Origin: Symbiodinium natans
Lineage: Eukaryota; Sar; Dinophyceae; Suessiales; Symbiodiniaceae
Direction: 5' to 3'
DNA: 57,500 nt
NCBI GenBank assembly: GCA_905221605.1
Contig: CAJNDS010002160.1
Coordinates: forward strand, 490,001 to 547,500
Within the stretch, counting starts at the first letter, position 1. The number at the start of each line of letters is the position of its first letter. This document shows, piece after piece, positions 29,101-37,388 of the stretch. The notes beneath the pieces were generated by a model. The model saw only the letters and a list, made by a program, of their open reading frames with translations. It made no database searches and was not told the origin of the DNA. The translations under genes were made by a program, and so were the position numbers.

Positions 29101-32100
29101 CGTGCCAGTTCACCACTGACGACCAATGCACGACGATGTCGCCCTGAACCGCATCCAGGGGCGAGCAGCTATGCCCCGCCACCACAGCACCATCTTCTCT
29201 AACCACCCATGTGGTCCAGTAAGGCTTCGCATCGCCCCACTTGGAAAGATCCTTGTGCTGGGAGCCGAGGCTGAGCTTCATGGAATTGCTCTTCTTCCAT
29301 ATCTTCCCACTCAGCATGCCATATGCTGTGGGAACTGGAGCGTCTTTGGGCGTAGTCCTGAACCCTACCGCCCATTGTTGGATGGTTGAGGACCTAACCC
29401 TAAACAAACCTCCTGTCCTATCCAAGGTTGCAAGGACGGAGTTGACCTCTAGGCCCACCTCATGGGCCTCAAGGTCGCCCTCAAGCGGAGGTTCGGGCTC
29501 CTCCCGCTCGGCTATCTCCACCGAGGTATCGACTGCCTCTTTCTCGATGCAGGCTGGGCAGCGAGAAAACAGGTAGGTCCGCTTGCCGCAGATGCACAGA
29601 CCCTCATGGTCCCAGAGGGGTCTTGACGGTTCGTCCAGCATCCCTCTAATGCTGGCATCATCAATGGAACGAACCGCGTCCAGCCTCAAGGACCGCAGAA
29701 CCTCCGCCCCCAATGCCTGCTTCCCTACGATCCCAAAACCTCGCAGGGGAGGCTCCGGAAAATCCTTCTTGAGTTCCGGACAAGCCTCGGCCACTTCCAA
29801 GTGGCCTTGCTGCGTGCGCCAAAGGCGTGGCCGCACCGCCCAGATAGCCTTGATGCCTGCCCAAGCCTCTCCTACAGCCCTGGCTTCTTTGCGCTGCAGG
29901 TTCCTTGCTTGGAGCGTGAGCTCAACAACCAAAGGCCACCTAAGGACGGCTGTGACAAGCCCGCCTTGCCCAAGTCCTACGAGGAATTGCGGGCGAAACC
30001 CCGAAGCTTCCCTAAGAACCTTGGCACACGAAGTAAGCAAGTCGACCCTGATCCGCTTGATCTTCTTGGTCCCTGCGAGCCTGCCGGCCCCGCAATCGAA
30101 ATGCGAGGCAAGCCCGTCGGTATCCTCAAACGGACCCCAACAACCCCTGACAGCCACAGAAACTCCAGGGAGGCTCGCTTGGAAGACGCGCCTGATCTCA
30201 GTCAGCTCTGCGTCCTGCTCTTTCCAACGCGCGTAGTCAAAGACAACCATGACGCGCACCGGAAGGGCTGCGACGACGCACATCGGCACAGCCGCGGCCT
30301 GGACACGGCCCGCAGGCTCTGGGACGGCGTCGTTGCCGACCGCCCAGGGCACGGGTCCGTCACCCTCAGTACCCTCTCCGAGGTACTGGTCCAGGTCGAA
30401 ACCTCGGAGTTGGCCCGAAAGGCCCTCGAGGTCTTTCGTCCTCGCCGCAAGGAGCGCATCCCGATCTTTGGGATTGCGGCTAAAACTGTCACCCAGCGTC
30501 GCTGAGCGACCGCTAAGGCTCCTTATTTCGGACCCATCCATAAGGATTTCTGCAACCCACCGGACGAGCTTCGGATCCATTCCGATGTCCGACGTTTGCG
30601 CTCGGGTAAGGTTGGCATGATCTGTCCAACACAGAGTCCGAATAGAGCCAAACATGCGGCGTGTCGCCCGCTTTACCTCGAGCTGGGCAAACGCCTCCTG
30701 TATCAAGGGCGGCCAGTTCTGCTGCGCGGGGGTCAAGCTCTTCGAGTGCGTCATAAGCACTTTGAGCTGGCTCAAGTCACGCGTCATCTGCACGACGCTG
30801 CCCCCTACCGCGATGCCCGACGCATCCGCGATCTGCTCAAGGGGACACGACCCATCCGCAGCAGAGGCCTCATCGAAGGTAGCCAAATTGATGCGGTTTT
30901 GCATCATGCGCTTAATCGCTTTAAAGGCTTTGCAACCCTCGGTGGCGGCTGAGCCCAGCCCGCCTTCAGGAAAGACGGCGCCTGGCTTCTGCCACTGCCC
31001 TAAAATCTTGGCTGCGTGCCCATACTCAACAGGCAGGTAGCCGCGCAACCAGTTTGCGCAACCCAAAAATTGCTGAATGTGAAGCTTCTCCCAGAGCGGG
31101 GGAAAGTCGATCACCGCCTGACAACGCTCTTCGTCAGGCGAACTCCCGTCCCGCCCAATGTTGTGTCCCAGGAGCTTGCCTTTGGAGACACAAACTTCGG
31201 CCTTGCTGATTCCAAAGGAGAACCCAAACAAGATTGACTTATCTAGGAAACCCTCTAAGGAAACGAGGTGGTCGAGGAGGTGCGGGCACGCTTTAGGGTG
31301 CCGGGCGCGCATATCTGCCGCGAGCTTCTCATAATAGTAGTCCGTTGGGGGCTCTTCGATCATCTTCTCGATGTCCCAGCTCTCCACGATATGATAGCTC
31401 GGGCAGCGCGCCGTGTCGACCGCGTCTGCTGGGCGCACAGCGTCACTTGCGCCTCTTCCAGCCGTGGCCGATCCCTCACGCCAGCCAGCCCAGCGTGGCC
31501 CCTTGCGCGTCCTAAAGACCGCGAGGCGTTCGGTGACGGGAACTTCATCGCTACACGCAACGCTTTCCGCCACACGCAAATCCCTCGTGTCCCAGAGACG
31601 CCACGCCTCACCTACGCGCTGAAGCAAGCACGTTTCGTAAGGCGCCTTCTCGACCGCCAGAGTCCCGAGGTCCTTCTGCGCAGGGCGCCTACCCCACACA
31701 GACGCGTAACCACCCGGCGCCTCCCACCCGCTGTCGACGCTTGGAAGGTGGTCCAAGCAAGTAAGCACTCCAGGCTCCTCAACAGGGCGCCCAACCGGGC
31801 CGTTCCCGCCCCACACCGAAGCGAGAACAGTCACCGCAGCAAGGACCGATAGCACACCGATCCTGGCGCCGGTACGCAGCCGCCCAAAAGACCGCGCACA
31901 CGAGGAACAACCTTGGAAGCTTCTTGCCGCGGCCCTGGACGCGGACCCGCAAGCAAAGCACGGGTCGTGGTCAACCGAGGCAACGGCGACCCCACAATCC
32001 GCACATGCCTGCGGAGACGGCTCCGACTCGAAAACCGTCTCAACCGCGCCACAACCACAGGCCGCAGTGCTTACGAGGCCGGAACGCACTTCCGCAACAA

Positions 32101-34585
32101 CCTCGCCCGGCTGGAGAGAGTGATCACACTCTTGGGCTGCGAGCAACACAAACCCTTTTCCCTCTCCTGTGGGCCAAAGGCCTGGTACGGCCTCGACCCC
32201 GCACTCCACCGGAAGCACTACCTCGGACAGGGATCCCTCCGCGGAGACTCCTTGCTCCCGCACGACAGGCACCAGCACCCCGTCGCCTGGCAAGAGCTCG
32301 AGAGGCTCTTCCCCGTCGTAGCGGAGGAGCTCCCGGCTTCCGCCCCCAAGCTCGGTGCATGACGCGTCGTCCAGGCTCGACAACCGCGCCTCGAAGGCGT
32401 AGGCCCTGTCCTTCCGGGTCTTGCTGTGATCCTCGCACCTGGGCATCCTGATTCCCAGCGTGTCGAGGACGTGAAAGTCTGGACCCGGCCTGAAACCCAG
32501 GCCCATCCTTCCGGCGCAGTCCAACGCTCTGCCGCCGAGGATCAGTCCGTGCCAATCGGACGTTCCCCTAGCTGCGATTTTGCATCGCACGAAAATTTCA
32601 GTGTTGGGGCGACAGTCGTCCGCCGTCCTGCCTTCCAGCAGCGTGACGCGCAAGACTGCTGCCCCCTTCAGAGGAACGGGGGCTCCCGAAGCAATGCCAT
32701 GCACATATTCGGGGTGGACCCACTTCTCGAGTCTCACAACCGGGAAGCCGGGATCTTCGGTACCGATCCCCAGCTCTGCAGCCCGGTTCATCATGCCCAC
32801 CACAAGTTCCTCGGTCACGTGGTTTGCGCCGGCGCATCCGTCGAGCATGCACTCGACCTTACGGTCGAGCACCTGGACTACCGTTCTGTACTGGTAGCCT
32901 CCTGGCTCGTTGTCCGCCAGGTTCCACCAGTCCTTCGGCAGATCGTCCAGGGTGGCGAACTTGTCCCGCCCGCCCTTGCTCAACGGAAGCGCGTGCTGCT
33001 GCACCGCGGCGCGTCCTGCGGCTCCTGAGACGCCTGCCTGGACGCCTGAGCTGCCTATCTGGACACTGAACGCGGCGAAGGGGTTGGACATGGAAGCACC
33101 GGAGGGCGCGGCCCAGTTGGCAGGCAAGGCCGGCGTCCCTCCTGAGGTCGTCAGGTTGTGGACCATGTCGCAGCTGGCTCCTTTCTTGCACGACCCATTC
33201 TTGGAGAAAAAGGGGCAAACAGTGCCTGGTGGCTTTGCCGCGCCTTTGGCCGCAGCCTTAGGCTTAGCGCTGGCCTTTGCCTTGCCACCTCCCTTCCCCT
33301 TGCCCTTGCCTTTCGCCGTGGCAAAGGTTTGGTCACCCTTCTTGGCCGCGAGAGCTTTTCTGCGAAGCTCCTTGTCGTGGCTGTACGGGCAGGCATCCCC
33401 TTTCGGGCAATTCCCGTGGTCGCGAAAGTGGAAGCAGATCTTCTTGCCCGCTCCTTTGCCAGCTCCCTTCGTCGCAGCGGCAAACGTCTGATCCGCGCCA
33501 GCCTTGGCCGCGGCAGCTGCTCCCTTCGCAGCAGCCTTAGCGGCGGCCTTGAGGCTCCGAATCTCCTTCTGAGCCTCGGCTAGCGCGACCGACGGGTCCG
33601 CGCTTGGAGAGCCGGTCGTGGAGTACACAGAGTGGGAAACAGCCCGGTGCGCTGCTTCCCTCTGTTCGTACTCCAAGACGACTTTGTGGCTCTCCTCCCA
33701 AGTCTGCGGCCCTCTCAGCCCGCCGTCCTTGGGATCGCCGGGCCACAACCGCTTGTCGTTACGTATCTCCTTTTGGAGATACGGGGGCATCTTGCGGAGG
33801 TACGAGAGATACAACTCTCGTGGGGTCTTCCCAAGACCCACCGCTTCAAGGTCCGCGATCGATGCCTCAAACAAAGGCTCGAATTGGTGGCCTGTGAGTT
33901 TGCCCTTAGCGAGGGAGGCATGCTCACCATCCACGCGGACTTCTCTTTCCTCCCGCGATTCCCCGAACATCAAGTGCTTGTTCTTGATGCGGTCGTACAC
34001 TGCCTGTGGGTCGGAGAGAACCTCTCCCGACTTCCACGCTGCGCGGTAGGCGTTCGTGTACGTCTTCATGCGCGAGCCGCGGCAGCGCCCGCGTAGCGCT
34101 AGCAGCTTCTCGCGCGCACTCATACCGCGACAGTTGTTGGCGAGCGCGCAGACGTCCTCGAACTCCTCGTAGAACAGGACAACGTCTCGCGCGTCCGACT
34201 TGTCGTCGGTCAGCGTCGGCCACGTGAGGTCAGTTTTGACCGTCGTTATGGAGCTTTGCCCGCCCCTCTGCGCTAACGCTTCTTTCAGCGCTTCAGTTTG
34301 GGCGGCGAGTGCGGCGGCGAAATCGCCCGCCGGGTTTTGGGACCCGGTCTGCGAACCTCCGCCGTCTGAACCTCGCTTCAGGGCTTCTATCTCCATCTCC
34401 AGCGCCGCGAGCTTTGCGCGCAAAGGGGAATCGCCGTCCGTCGCGCCCAGGTCACGGGCCGCGGAAGGACCACCTGCAACCTCAGCAGTGTGCAAACCTC
34501 CACGGTCGAAACCTACCCCCAACCCACTTGCAGTCGCAGGCTGTGGGAGCCCTGGGGAACGCGGCCCCACGGCTTCAACTGGCAC
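25904..34585 (-). CDS. LTR-element Gag-Pol: capsid, CCCH fingers, protease, RT thumb and RNase H, integrase
   Basis: 2893 codons with a GTG first codon; the frame is open further upstream and overlaps the leader ORF, so a frameshift fusion is likely. Order: coiled segment near 90-110; capsid-like region about 115-330; CCCH fingers at about 384 (CFHFRDHGNCPKGDACPYSH) and 456; protease with MLDGCAGAN (D582) and GLILGG; zinc ribbons (CADCG, CFACG) near 865-900 and a membrane segment near 910-930. At about 1090-1145 come the RT thumb and connection (GISKAEVCVSKGKLLGH), with no fingers or palm before them. RNase H (QIADASGIAVGG, TDHANL) spans about 1195-1356. Integrase has an HHCC finger near 2072-2118 and D2143, D2203, E2239 (D-35 residues-E). 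A basic C-terminal integrase domain follows, then a region resembling a degenerate SAM-binding fold near 2615-2700. It ends at 25904. Confidence 0.88.
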   Translation of the reverse strand: MPVEAVGPRSPGLPQPATASGLGVGFDRGGLHTAEVAGGPSAARDLGATDGDSPLRAKLAALEMEIEALKRGSDGGGSQTGSQNPAGDFAAALAAQTEALKEALAQRGGQSSITTVKTDLTWPTLTDDKSDARDVVLFYEEFEDVCALANNCRGMSAREKLLALRGRCRGSRMKTYTNAYRAAWKSGEVLSDPQAVYDRIKNKHLMFGESREEREVRVDGEHASLAKGKLTGHQFEPLFEASIADLEAVGLGKTPRELYLSYLRKMPPYLQKEIRNDKRLWPGDPKDGGLRGPQTWEESHKVVLEYEQREAAHRAVSHSVYSTTGSPSADPSVALAEAQKEIRSLKAAAKAAAKGAAAAAKAGADQTFAAATKGAGKGAGKKICFHFRDHGNCPKGDACPYSHDKELRRKALAAKKGDQTFATAKGKGKGKGGGKAKASAKPKAAAKGAAKPPGTVCPFFSKNGSCKKGASCDMVHNLTTSGGTPALPANWAAPSGASMSNPFAAFSVQIGSSGVQAGVSGAAGRAAVQQHALPLSKGGRDKFATLDDLPKDWWNLADNEPGGYQYRTVVQVLDRKVECMLDGCAGANHVTEELVVGMMNRAAELGIGTEDPGFPVVRLEKWVHPEYVHGIASGAPVPLKGAAVLRVTLLEGRTADDCRPNTEIFVRCKIAARGTSDWHGLILGGRALDCAGRMGLGFRPGPDFHVLDTLGIRMPRCEDHSKTRKDRAYAFEARLSSLDDASCTELGGGSRELLRYDGEEPLELLPGDGVLVPVVREQGVSAEGSLSEVVLPVECGVEAVPGLWPTGEGKGFVLLAAQECDHSLQPGEVVAEVRSGLVSTAACGCGAVETVFESEPSPQACADCGVAVASVDHDPCFACGSASRAAARSFQGCSSCARSFGRLRTGARIGVLSVLAAVTVLASVWGGNGPVGRPVEEPGVLTCLDHLPSVDSGWEAPGGYASVWGRRPAQKDLGTLAVEKAPYETCLLQRVGEAWRLWDTRDLRVAESVACSDEVPVTERLAVFRTRKGPRWAGWREGSATAGRGASDAVRPADAVDTARCPSYHIVESWDIEKMIEEPPTDYYYEKLAADMRARHPKACPHLLDHLVSLEGFLDKSILFGFSFGISKAEVCVSKGKLLGHNIGRDGSSPDEERCQAVIDFPPLWEKLHIQQFLGCANWLRGYLPVEYGHAAKILGQWQKPGAVFPEGGLGSAATEGCKAFKAIKRMMQNRINLATFDEASAADGSCPLEQIADASGIAVGGSVVQMTRDLSQLKVLMTHSKSLTPAQQNWPPLIQEAFAQLEVKRATRRMFGSIRTLCWTDHANLTRAQTSDIGMDPKLVRWVAEILMDGSEIRSLSGRSATLGDSFSRNPKDRDALLAARTKDLEGLSGQLRGFDLDQYLGEGTEGDGPVPWAVGNDAVPEPAGRVQAAAVPMCVVAALPVRVMVVFDYARWKEQDAELTEIRRVFQASLPGVSVAVRGCWGPFEDTDGLASHFDCGAGRLAGTKKIKRIRVDLLTSCAKVLREASGFRPQFLVGLGQGGLVTAVLRWPLVVELTLQARNLQRKEARAVGEAWAGIKAIWAVRPRLWRTQQGHLEVAEACPELKKDFPEPPLRGFGIVGKQALGAEVLRSLRLDAVRSIDDASIRGMLDEPSRPLWDHEGLCICGKRTYLFSRCPACIEKEAVDTSVEIAEREEPEPPLEGDLEAHEVGLEVNSVLATLDRTGGLFRVRSSTIQQWAVGFRTTPKDAPVPTAYGMLSGKIWKKSNSMKLSLGSQHKDLSKWGDAKPYWTTWVVREDGAVVAGHSCSPLDAVQGDIVVHWSSVVNWHGHRHVVNEQCEVLWRSKGKEVALDPSFGKLIALVGRVTQVIGWRATGEASDPRGFTRQASRVLAQFSASNEGVEGHWTAGAISRGKNANECKLKGRVLAFMGEEHKGPAVVLELVSHSPILCIWDHTSTKVKVEFKGGVLSLSLAAGEDENRREQLAVEARDAANISEFRVTGSLRMAWYEGQRRDPSLAGSIRKPEPPMVISGDGLLEREVTLRTGQTVVVPVVPNGAAGANGVTWRRACYNSVHCGVLGAHRSAEVTIKLLERAVWWPDLEKDVRTWVAKCLSCIKGRSRPTKVEARAVKCGAETCWQEVSVDCEGPNREDREGHRYSLTYFDCLSHAVLLEPMRSLTHAEVRRAFVRCVLRSRTIPSLIRSDRGPEFKNALMAELSAMLGTEWRFSAPLRPCELGANERVHQEVQKVLGAVVRQVGASLSEAWSDWLVVAEYVIDNTPGPHGYTPRDLERSWSLALPLEKDVLRDALQFEPISDWARSQFKQFSELAAAVREHWTRSSEARAKLANRHRRTVDLKPGDRVVWNAPRARSEGAGRVPWKPGLTGPWRVLEVKGHRLTLEPVSMESGGTSSARRGPMEAHAEDCILVPADADGAESREPVVFEDDETGGDDLSRPSLGQQVQGDAKQVEFTLTRRGRDFVLRLGDRIAYRGVGGGPKVCGVRVKWRLAYIAEDGALTLSEGTRPAHEAVSVKEIISKIDLNRDGVLAAASARKLDKGAYSLQDRTLERASRAGTSVLSIQEALADLLVAEPRVLQPRASPESGAVESWFRQYFLGGVADVLEVAWGDAVVSDAARRHGYRVVPAFVQGKQAYGITWNLAAEEHLEAISGAVLRTEPKVLVIGLEGENVPRAFLQLVVRCAQERTRAGAHVALRLQAQKGEWEPWRLEEWGALFGTLAEPRWPWAFVRADMCQFARASGRGNLVESGALWLADFSLESVGLRCSRPDALGAVQHKHVERAQSDYNLIGAAFCASLQDLGLRGAEELCTAAVESFPATAGADSAVAAPQPSPVVPLPDVRSGEDLTPAERAELDKEVDKYAAEKEAFWRTKADAKD

Positions 34586-34635
34586 ATCGGACGGGGAGCT
34601 CCAAACCTTCTCTTGGCTCGAGCTTTCTTTTCCCC

Positions 34636-35346
34636 CTAGCGCGAGGATAAGCTCCCCGCGACCGAAAACCTGGTCCGCAGCCGACGGACCATCTTTGTCG
34701 GATGCCAGTCCCCGCCTATCTTCGAGAACTCATCCGCAAGGAGGGTGGCTTTGGCGCTTAAGGCGTCAAGGTCACGGGAGCTCACCGTGACTCCATGCGC
34801 CTTGAGCGCGAGGACAATCCGCGAAACGCGCGTCAAGTAGTCCGCGACCGGTTCTTGGTCTGGACGGAAAATCGCGCGCAGCTCCGCCTGCAAGCCCTCT
34901 GCGGTGCCTGGCACTGAACCTGCTGTCGACGGCGGACCGGACGGTCCCGCCGGGCGGGACCCTGGTGCCGTAGCAGGGACATAGGCAGCACCGGTAGGGA
35001 CCATGGCCAGCTCCCTAGCCGCGGCGCTGACGTCCACCCGCGGCGGACTGTCGCCTCCAGCGCCCGAGGCCTCAGGGACTAGCTCGGAGTCCTCTTCTTC
35101 TTCCTCTTCCTCCTCGTCCTCGCCTTCGGCGTCGTGGAGGAACTTCATGACCTTTCGCCAGAGAGCCGCCTCTTGCTCTGGCGTTGTGCTGACCCCATCC
35201 CGCTTGGACAACGGACGACTGCCGGTCTCCCTACGCCACTTAAGCCAAGCGACGTAGCTCATCCGCTCGGGATAGGGAACGTCACCACCCTCGATCGCTT
35301 CGAGGAGGGTGACGCCCTCGGCCTGACCTGCAACCTCTGCGGACAT
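34636..35346 (-). CDS. LTR-element leader ORF, acidic, Gag-like
   Basis: From the first ATG (35346-35344, MSAEVAGQAEGVTL) there are 236 codons; the open frame starts slightly earlier with GTG. It has a conserved-looking N-terminal part (YVAWLKWRRETGSRPLSKRD), an acidic run of eight Glu near residue 80, an Ala/Pro/Gly-rich middle and a helical C-terminal part (LQAELRAIF, VADYLTRVSRIVLAL). The next ORF is already open in another frame before this one stops (RGELILALGGKESSSQE near 34640). The two are probably one Gag precursor joined by frameshifting or separated by an indel. Family not recognised beyond position. Confidence 0.6.
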   Translation of the reverse strand: MSAEVAGQAEGVTLLEAIEGGDVPYPERMSYVAWLKWRRETGSRPLSKRDGVSTTPEQEAALWRKVMKFLHDAEGEDEEEEEEEEDSELVPEASGAGGDSPPRVDVSAAARELAMVPTGAAYVPATAPGSRPAGPSGPPSTAGSVPGTAEGLQAELRAIFRPDQEPVADYLTRVSRIVLALKAHGVTVSSRDLDALSAKATLLADEFSKIGGDWHPTKMVRRLRTRFSVAGSLSSR

Positions 35347-35430
35347 CGCCGCGCCTTGGTTAGCAGGCCGCAGGCGTGGCACACGAAGCGCCGCGCCTTG
35401 GTTAACAGGCCGCAAGCGTGGCACACAGTC
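35347..35430 (-). repeat. 42-bp tandem duplication at the start of the leader ORF
   Basis: CGCCGCGCCTTGGTTAGCAG starts 42-bp units at 35347 and 35389 with four or five differences. In one minus frame each unit encodes a zinc-knuckle-like CHACGLLTKARR; in the leader-ORF frame it encodes VPRLRP and NQGAA. Confidence 0.8.
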
Positions 35431-35530
35431 CACGCGTCCAGGTCACGGACCGCGACAGACAAGCAAAGCAATGCTTGCCCACTCGGGCCGTAGGCACAAG
35501 AGCTGTACGTTTCCCAGAACAGCCCCCAAT
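35431..35530 (-). other. Leader and primer-binding region of the LTR element
   Basis: On the minus strand the sequence right after the 5' LTR reads ATTGGGGGCTGTTCTGGG. This is where a tRNA primer site is expected. I could not match it to a particular tRNA by eye. It also holds the outermost copy of the 24-bp motif (35432-35454). Confidence 0.4.
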
Positions 35531-35830
35531 TGTGAAGTCGACCAGCACTGGACTTGCACTAAGCCAATGCAATCACAGCCCGGTCACGCTGTTTTACGAC
35601 TTCGCGAGTTCAAGCACTTGTGCAGCTACGCCTGAGTGCGTCCGGTCGGACCGCACAGCAACCTAAGAGCTACTGTACGAAACTACCGTGCTCAAAGGCA
35701 CAAGCTCGGTACTTGAGCCAAAACATTGGCATTGTTACGAATTGCAAAACTACGCATGCAAAGGAAAACTACTACAGTACTGGCCCTGGCAGCTTTGCAC
35801 ATGCAGCGTGCGTGCATAGACCTGCTCACA
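35531..35830 (-). repeat. 5' LTR (right copy on the plus strand)
   Basis: 300 bp, matching 18659-18958. It should carry the element's promoter and RNA start on the minus strand. I see no clear TATA or dinoflagellate TTTT box that I would annotate. Confidence 0.95.
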
Positions 35831-36100
35831 ACACGTAGACATACAATATATGAGATAAATGATATACTGTATTATGTTATATTATATTATGTTATGTTAT
35901 ATTATATTATATTATCCTACATTACATATGTGCAGCGAACACTCATGATGTTTGTATATGTATACATAAGTTTAAACAAACATATACATATGTATATAGA
36001 TAGATAGATAGATAGATAGATAGACACAAGTTATTGCCTCTCAGCAAAAAATATGTATGCATATATACATGCGAGCACATAAGAGGGCGGGAAGAGCGTG
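35831..36100. other. AT-rich island right of the LTR element, with (GATA)n
   Basis: TTATATTATATTATG-type repeats at 35870-35925 and seven GATA units at 35999-36025. No gene. It begins with the right target duplication ACAC at 35831-35834. Confidence 0.75.
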
Positions 36101-36126
36101 GAATCCACTGAGGACGGCTCGCGCGA

Positions 36127-36213
36127 ATGCTGCTACCGGCGTCTGCGGCAGTCGAGGTGTCGGGGTCGACATCGCCGGGGTCTGAGGAATCCGGCCTGGA
36201 GGTTAGGGTTTAG
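36127..36213 (+). CDS. Candidate first exon, unknown protein
   Basis: ATG at 36127 opens MLLPASAAVEVSGSTSPGSE and runs to a stop in the TTTAGGG array. It is Ser/Ala/Glu-rich. Another frame through this patch is also open. Confidence 0.22.
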   Translation: MLLPASAAVEVSGSTSPGSEESGLEVRV

Positions 36214-36400
36214 GGTTTAGGGTTTAGGGTTTAGGGTTTAGGGTTTAGGGTTTAGGGTTTAGGGTTTAGGGTTTAGGGTTTAGGGTTTAGGGTTTAGGGT
36301 TTAGGGTTTAGGGTTTAGGGTTTCGGGTTTCGGGGTTAAGGGTTAAGGGTTAAAGGTTAAGGGTTTAGGGTTTAGGGTTTAGGGCTTAGGTTTTGGAGGG
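36197..36400 (+). repeat. TTTAGGG array with TTAAGGG block
   Basis: About 18 perfect units, then TTTCGGG and a run of GGGTTAA units at 36330-36360, then TTTAGGG again. Confidence 0.95.
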
Positions 36401-36477
36401 CTTAGGTTTGGGGTTTGGGGCTAAGGGTTCAGGGGTGTGTCTCGAAGCAAAATGGCGCCTGGAGGATCGAAAATTAT

Positions 36478-36567
36478 GTTTCTATTCCTTATTGAGTTTA
36501 AGCACCCTGAAAAACGTAAAAAGTTTCTATTCCTTATTGAGTTGAAGTACCCTGAAAAATGTAAAAT
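36478..36567. repeat. 45-bp tandem duplication
   Basis: GTTTCTATTCCTTATTGAGT starts units at 36478 and 36523, each followed by CACCCTGAAAAACGTAAAA or a close variant. AT-rich and noncoding. Confidence 0.85.
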
Positions 36568-36850
36568 GTTAGCCCCTATGACATAGTAAAAACCCAAACC
36601 CTAGGTTTAGGGCCTAGGGTTTAGGGTTTAGGCTTTGTAGGGTTTAGGGTTTAGGGTTTAGGTTTTCGGGTTTCGGGTTTAGGGTTTCGGGTTTGGGGTG
36701 TGGGCCCGCACCATCCTCACAACTGCTTTTGGTACCCATGTAGTGTACCAAGCAAGCCCATAATTCGAGAACACTCCCTGGATCCAGCTGGGTTTAGAGT
36801 TTGGGGTTTAGGGTTTGGGGTTAAGGGTTCAGGGTTCAGGGAACTGTAGC

Positions 36851-36979
36851 ATGCAAAGGGCCCCTGAAAGTAGACACGTCAAGGCTCTGCTTGAGGCAGC
36901 ACTTGGCATGAACGGCTGGCTTGTGATTGTGCCGTCACCAAAGTGGTTTAGGGCGTATGCTGCGCATGTTGGAGCTTAG
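36851..36979 (+). CDS. Candidate small coding exon, 42 codons
   Basis: ATG at 36851 opens MQRAPESRHVKALLEAALGM, continues NGWLVIVPSPKWFRAYAAHV, and ends at TAG 36977-36979. It has the balanced composition of a folded protein and is one of the best patches. No family is recognised. Confidence 0.4.
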   Translation: MQRAPESRHVKALLEAALGMNGWLVIVPSPKWFRAYAAHVGA

Positions 36980-37318
36980 GGTTGGGATTTAGGGTTCAGG
37001 GTTTAGGGTTTGGGGTTTAGGGTTTAGGACTAAGGGTTTAGGGTTTAGGGTTCTAGGCAGGGTCTTGAGTAGGCACATCGAATCCCAATCCCCAACCCGC
37101 AAACCTCTGAACCTGTACAACTACCCACGACCCTGCAAAAATCCTACGCAGCAGAGGATCCTAAGGGGCAAACTGAAAAAACCCTAAACCCAGAATATTT
37201 AAGGTTTGTGCTTCCGGGATTAAGCACCCCGACTGTTCAGGGCCTCTGATTTTGGGGTTCTGGCAACCCTGCCCTAAATCCTGAAACCACACCCTGAACC
37301 CTACACCCTACACCCAAC

Positions 37319-37388
37319 CCGAAACCCTAAACCCTAAACTCTACCCCTAAACCCTAAACCCTAAACCCTAAACCCTAAACCCTAAACT
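37319..37388 (-). repeat. CCCTAAA array
   Basis: About nine units. Plus-orientation TTTAGGG and TTTGGGG units follow at 37497-37620. Confidence 0.9.

Larger units (their letters stand above)
18659..35830 (-). mobile_element. Complete 17.2-kb LTR retrotransposon with a permuted RT and extra enzyme domains
   Basis: Two 300-bp LTRs with TGTGA...TCACA ends bound the element. All its ORFs read on the minus strand, so the 5' LTR is at 35531-35830. Sense order: acidic leader ORF, Gag with CCCH fingers, aspartic protease, zinc ribbons and membrane segment, RT thumb with RNase H, integrase, RT fingers and palm, Tpt1-like domain, and a zinc-finger/PLD-like ORF. Integrase and RNase H are of the Ty3/gypsy kind. 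LTR identity by eye points to a recent insertion. At 17 kb it is far longer than typical Ty3/gypsy elements (about 5-10 kb). Confidence 0.9.
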
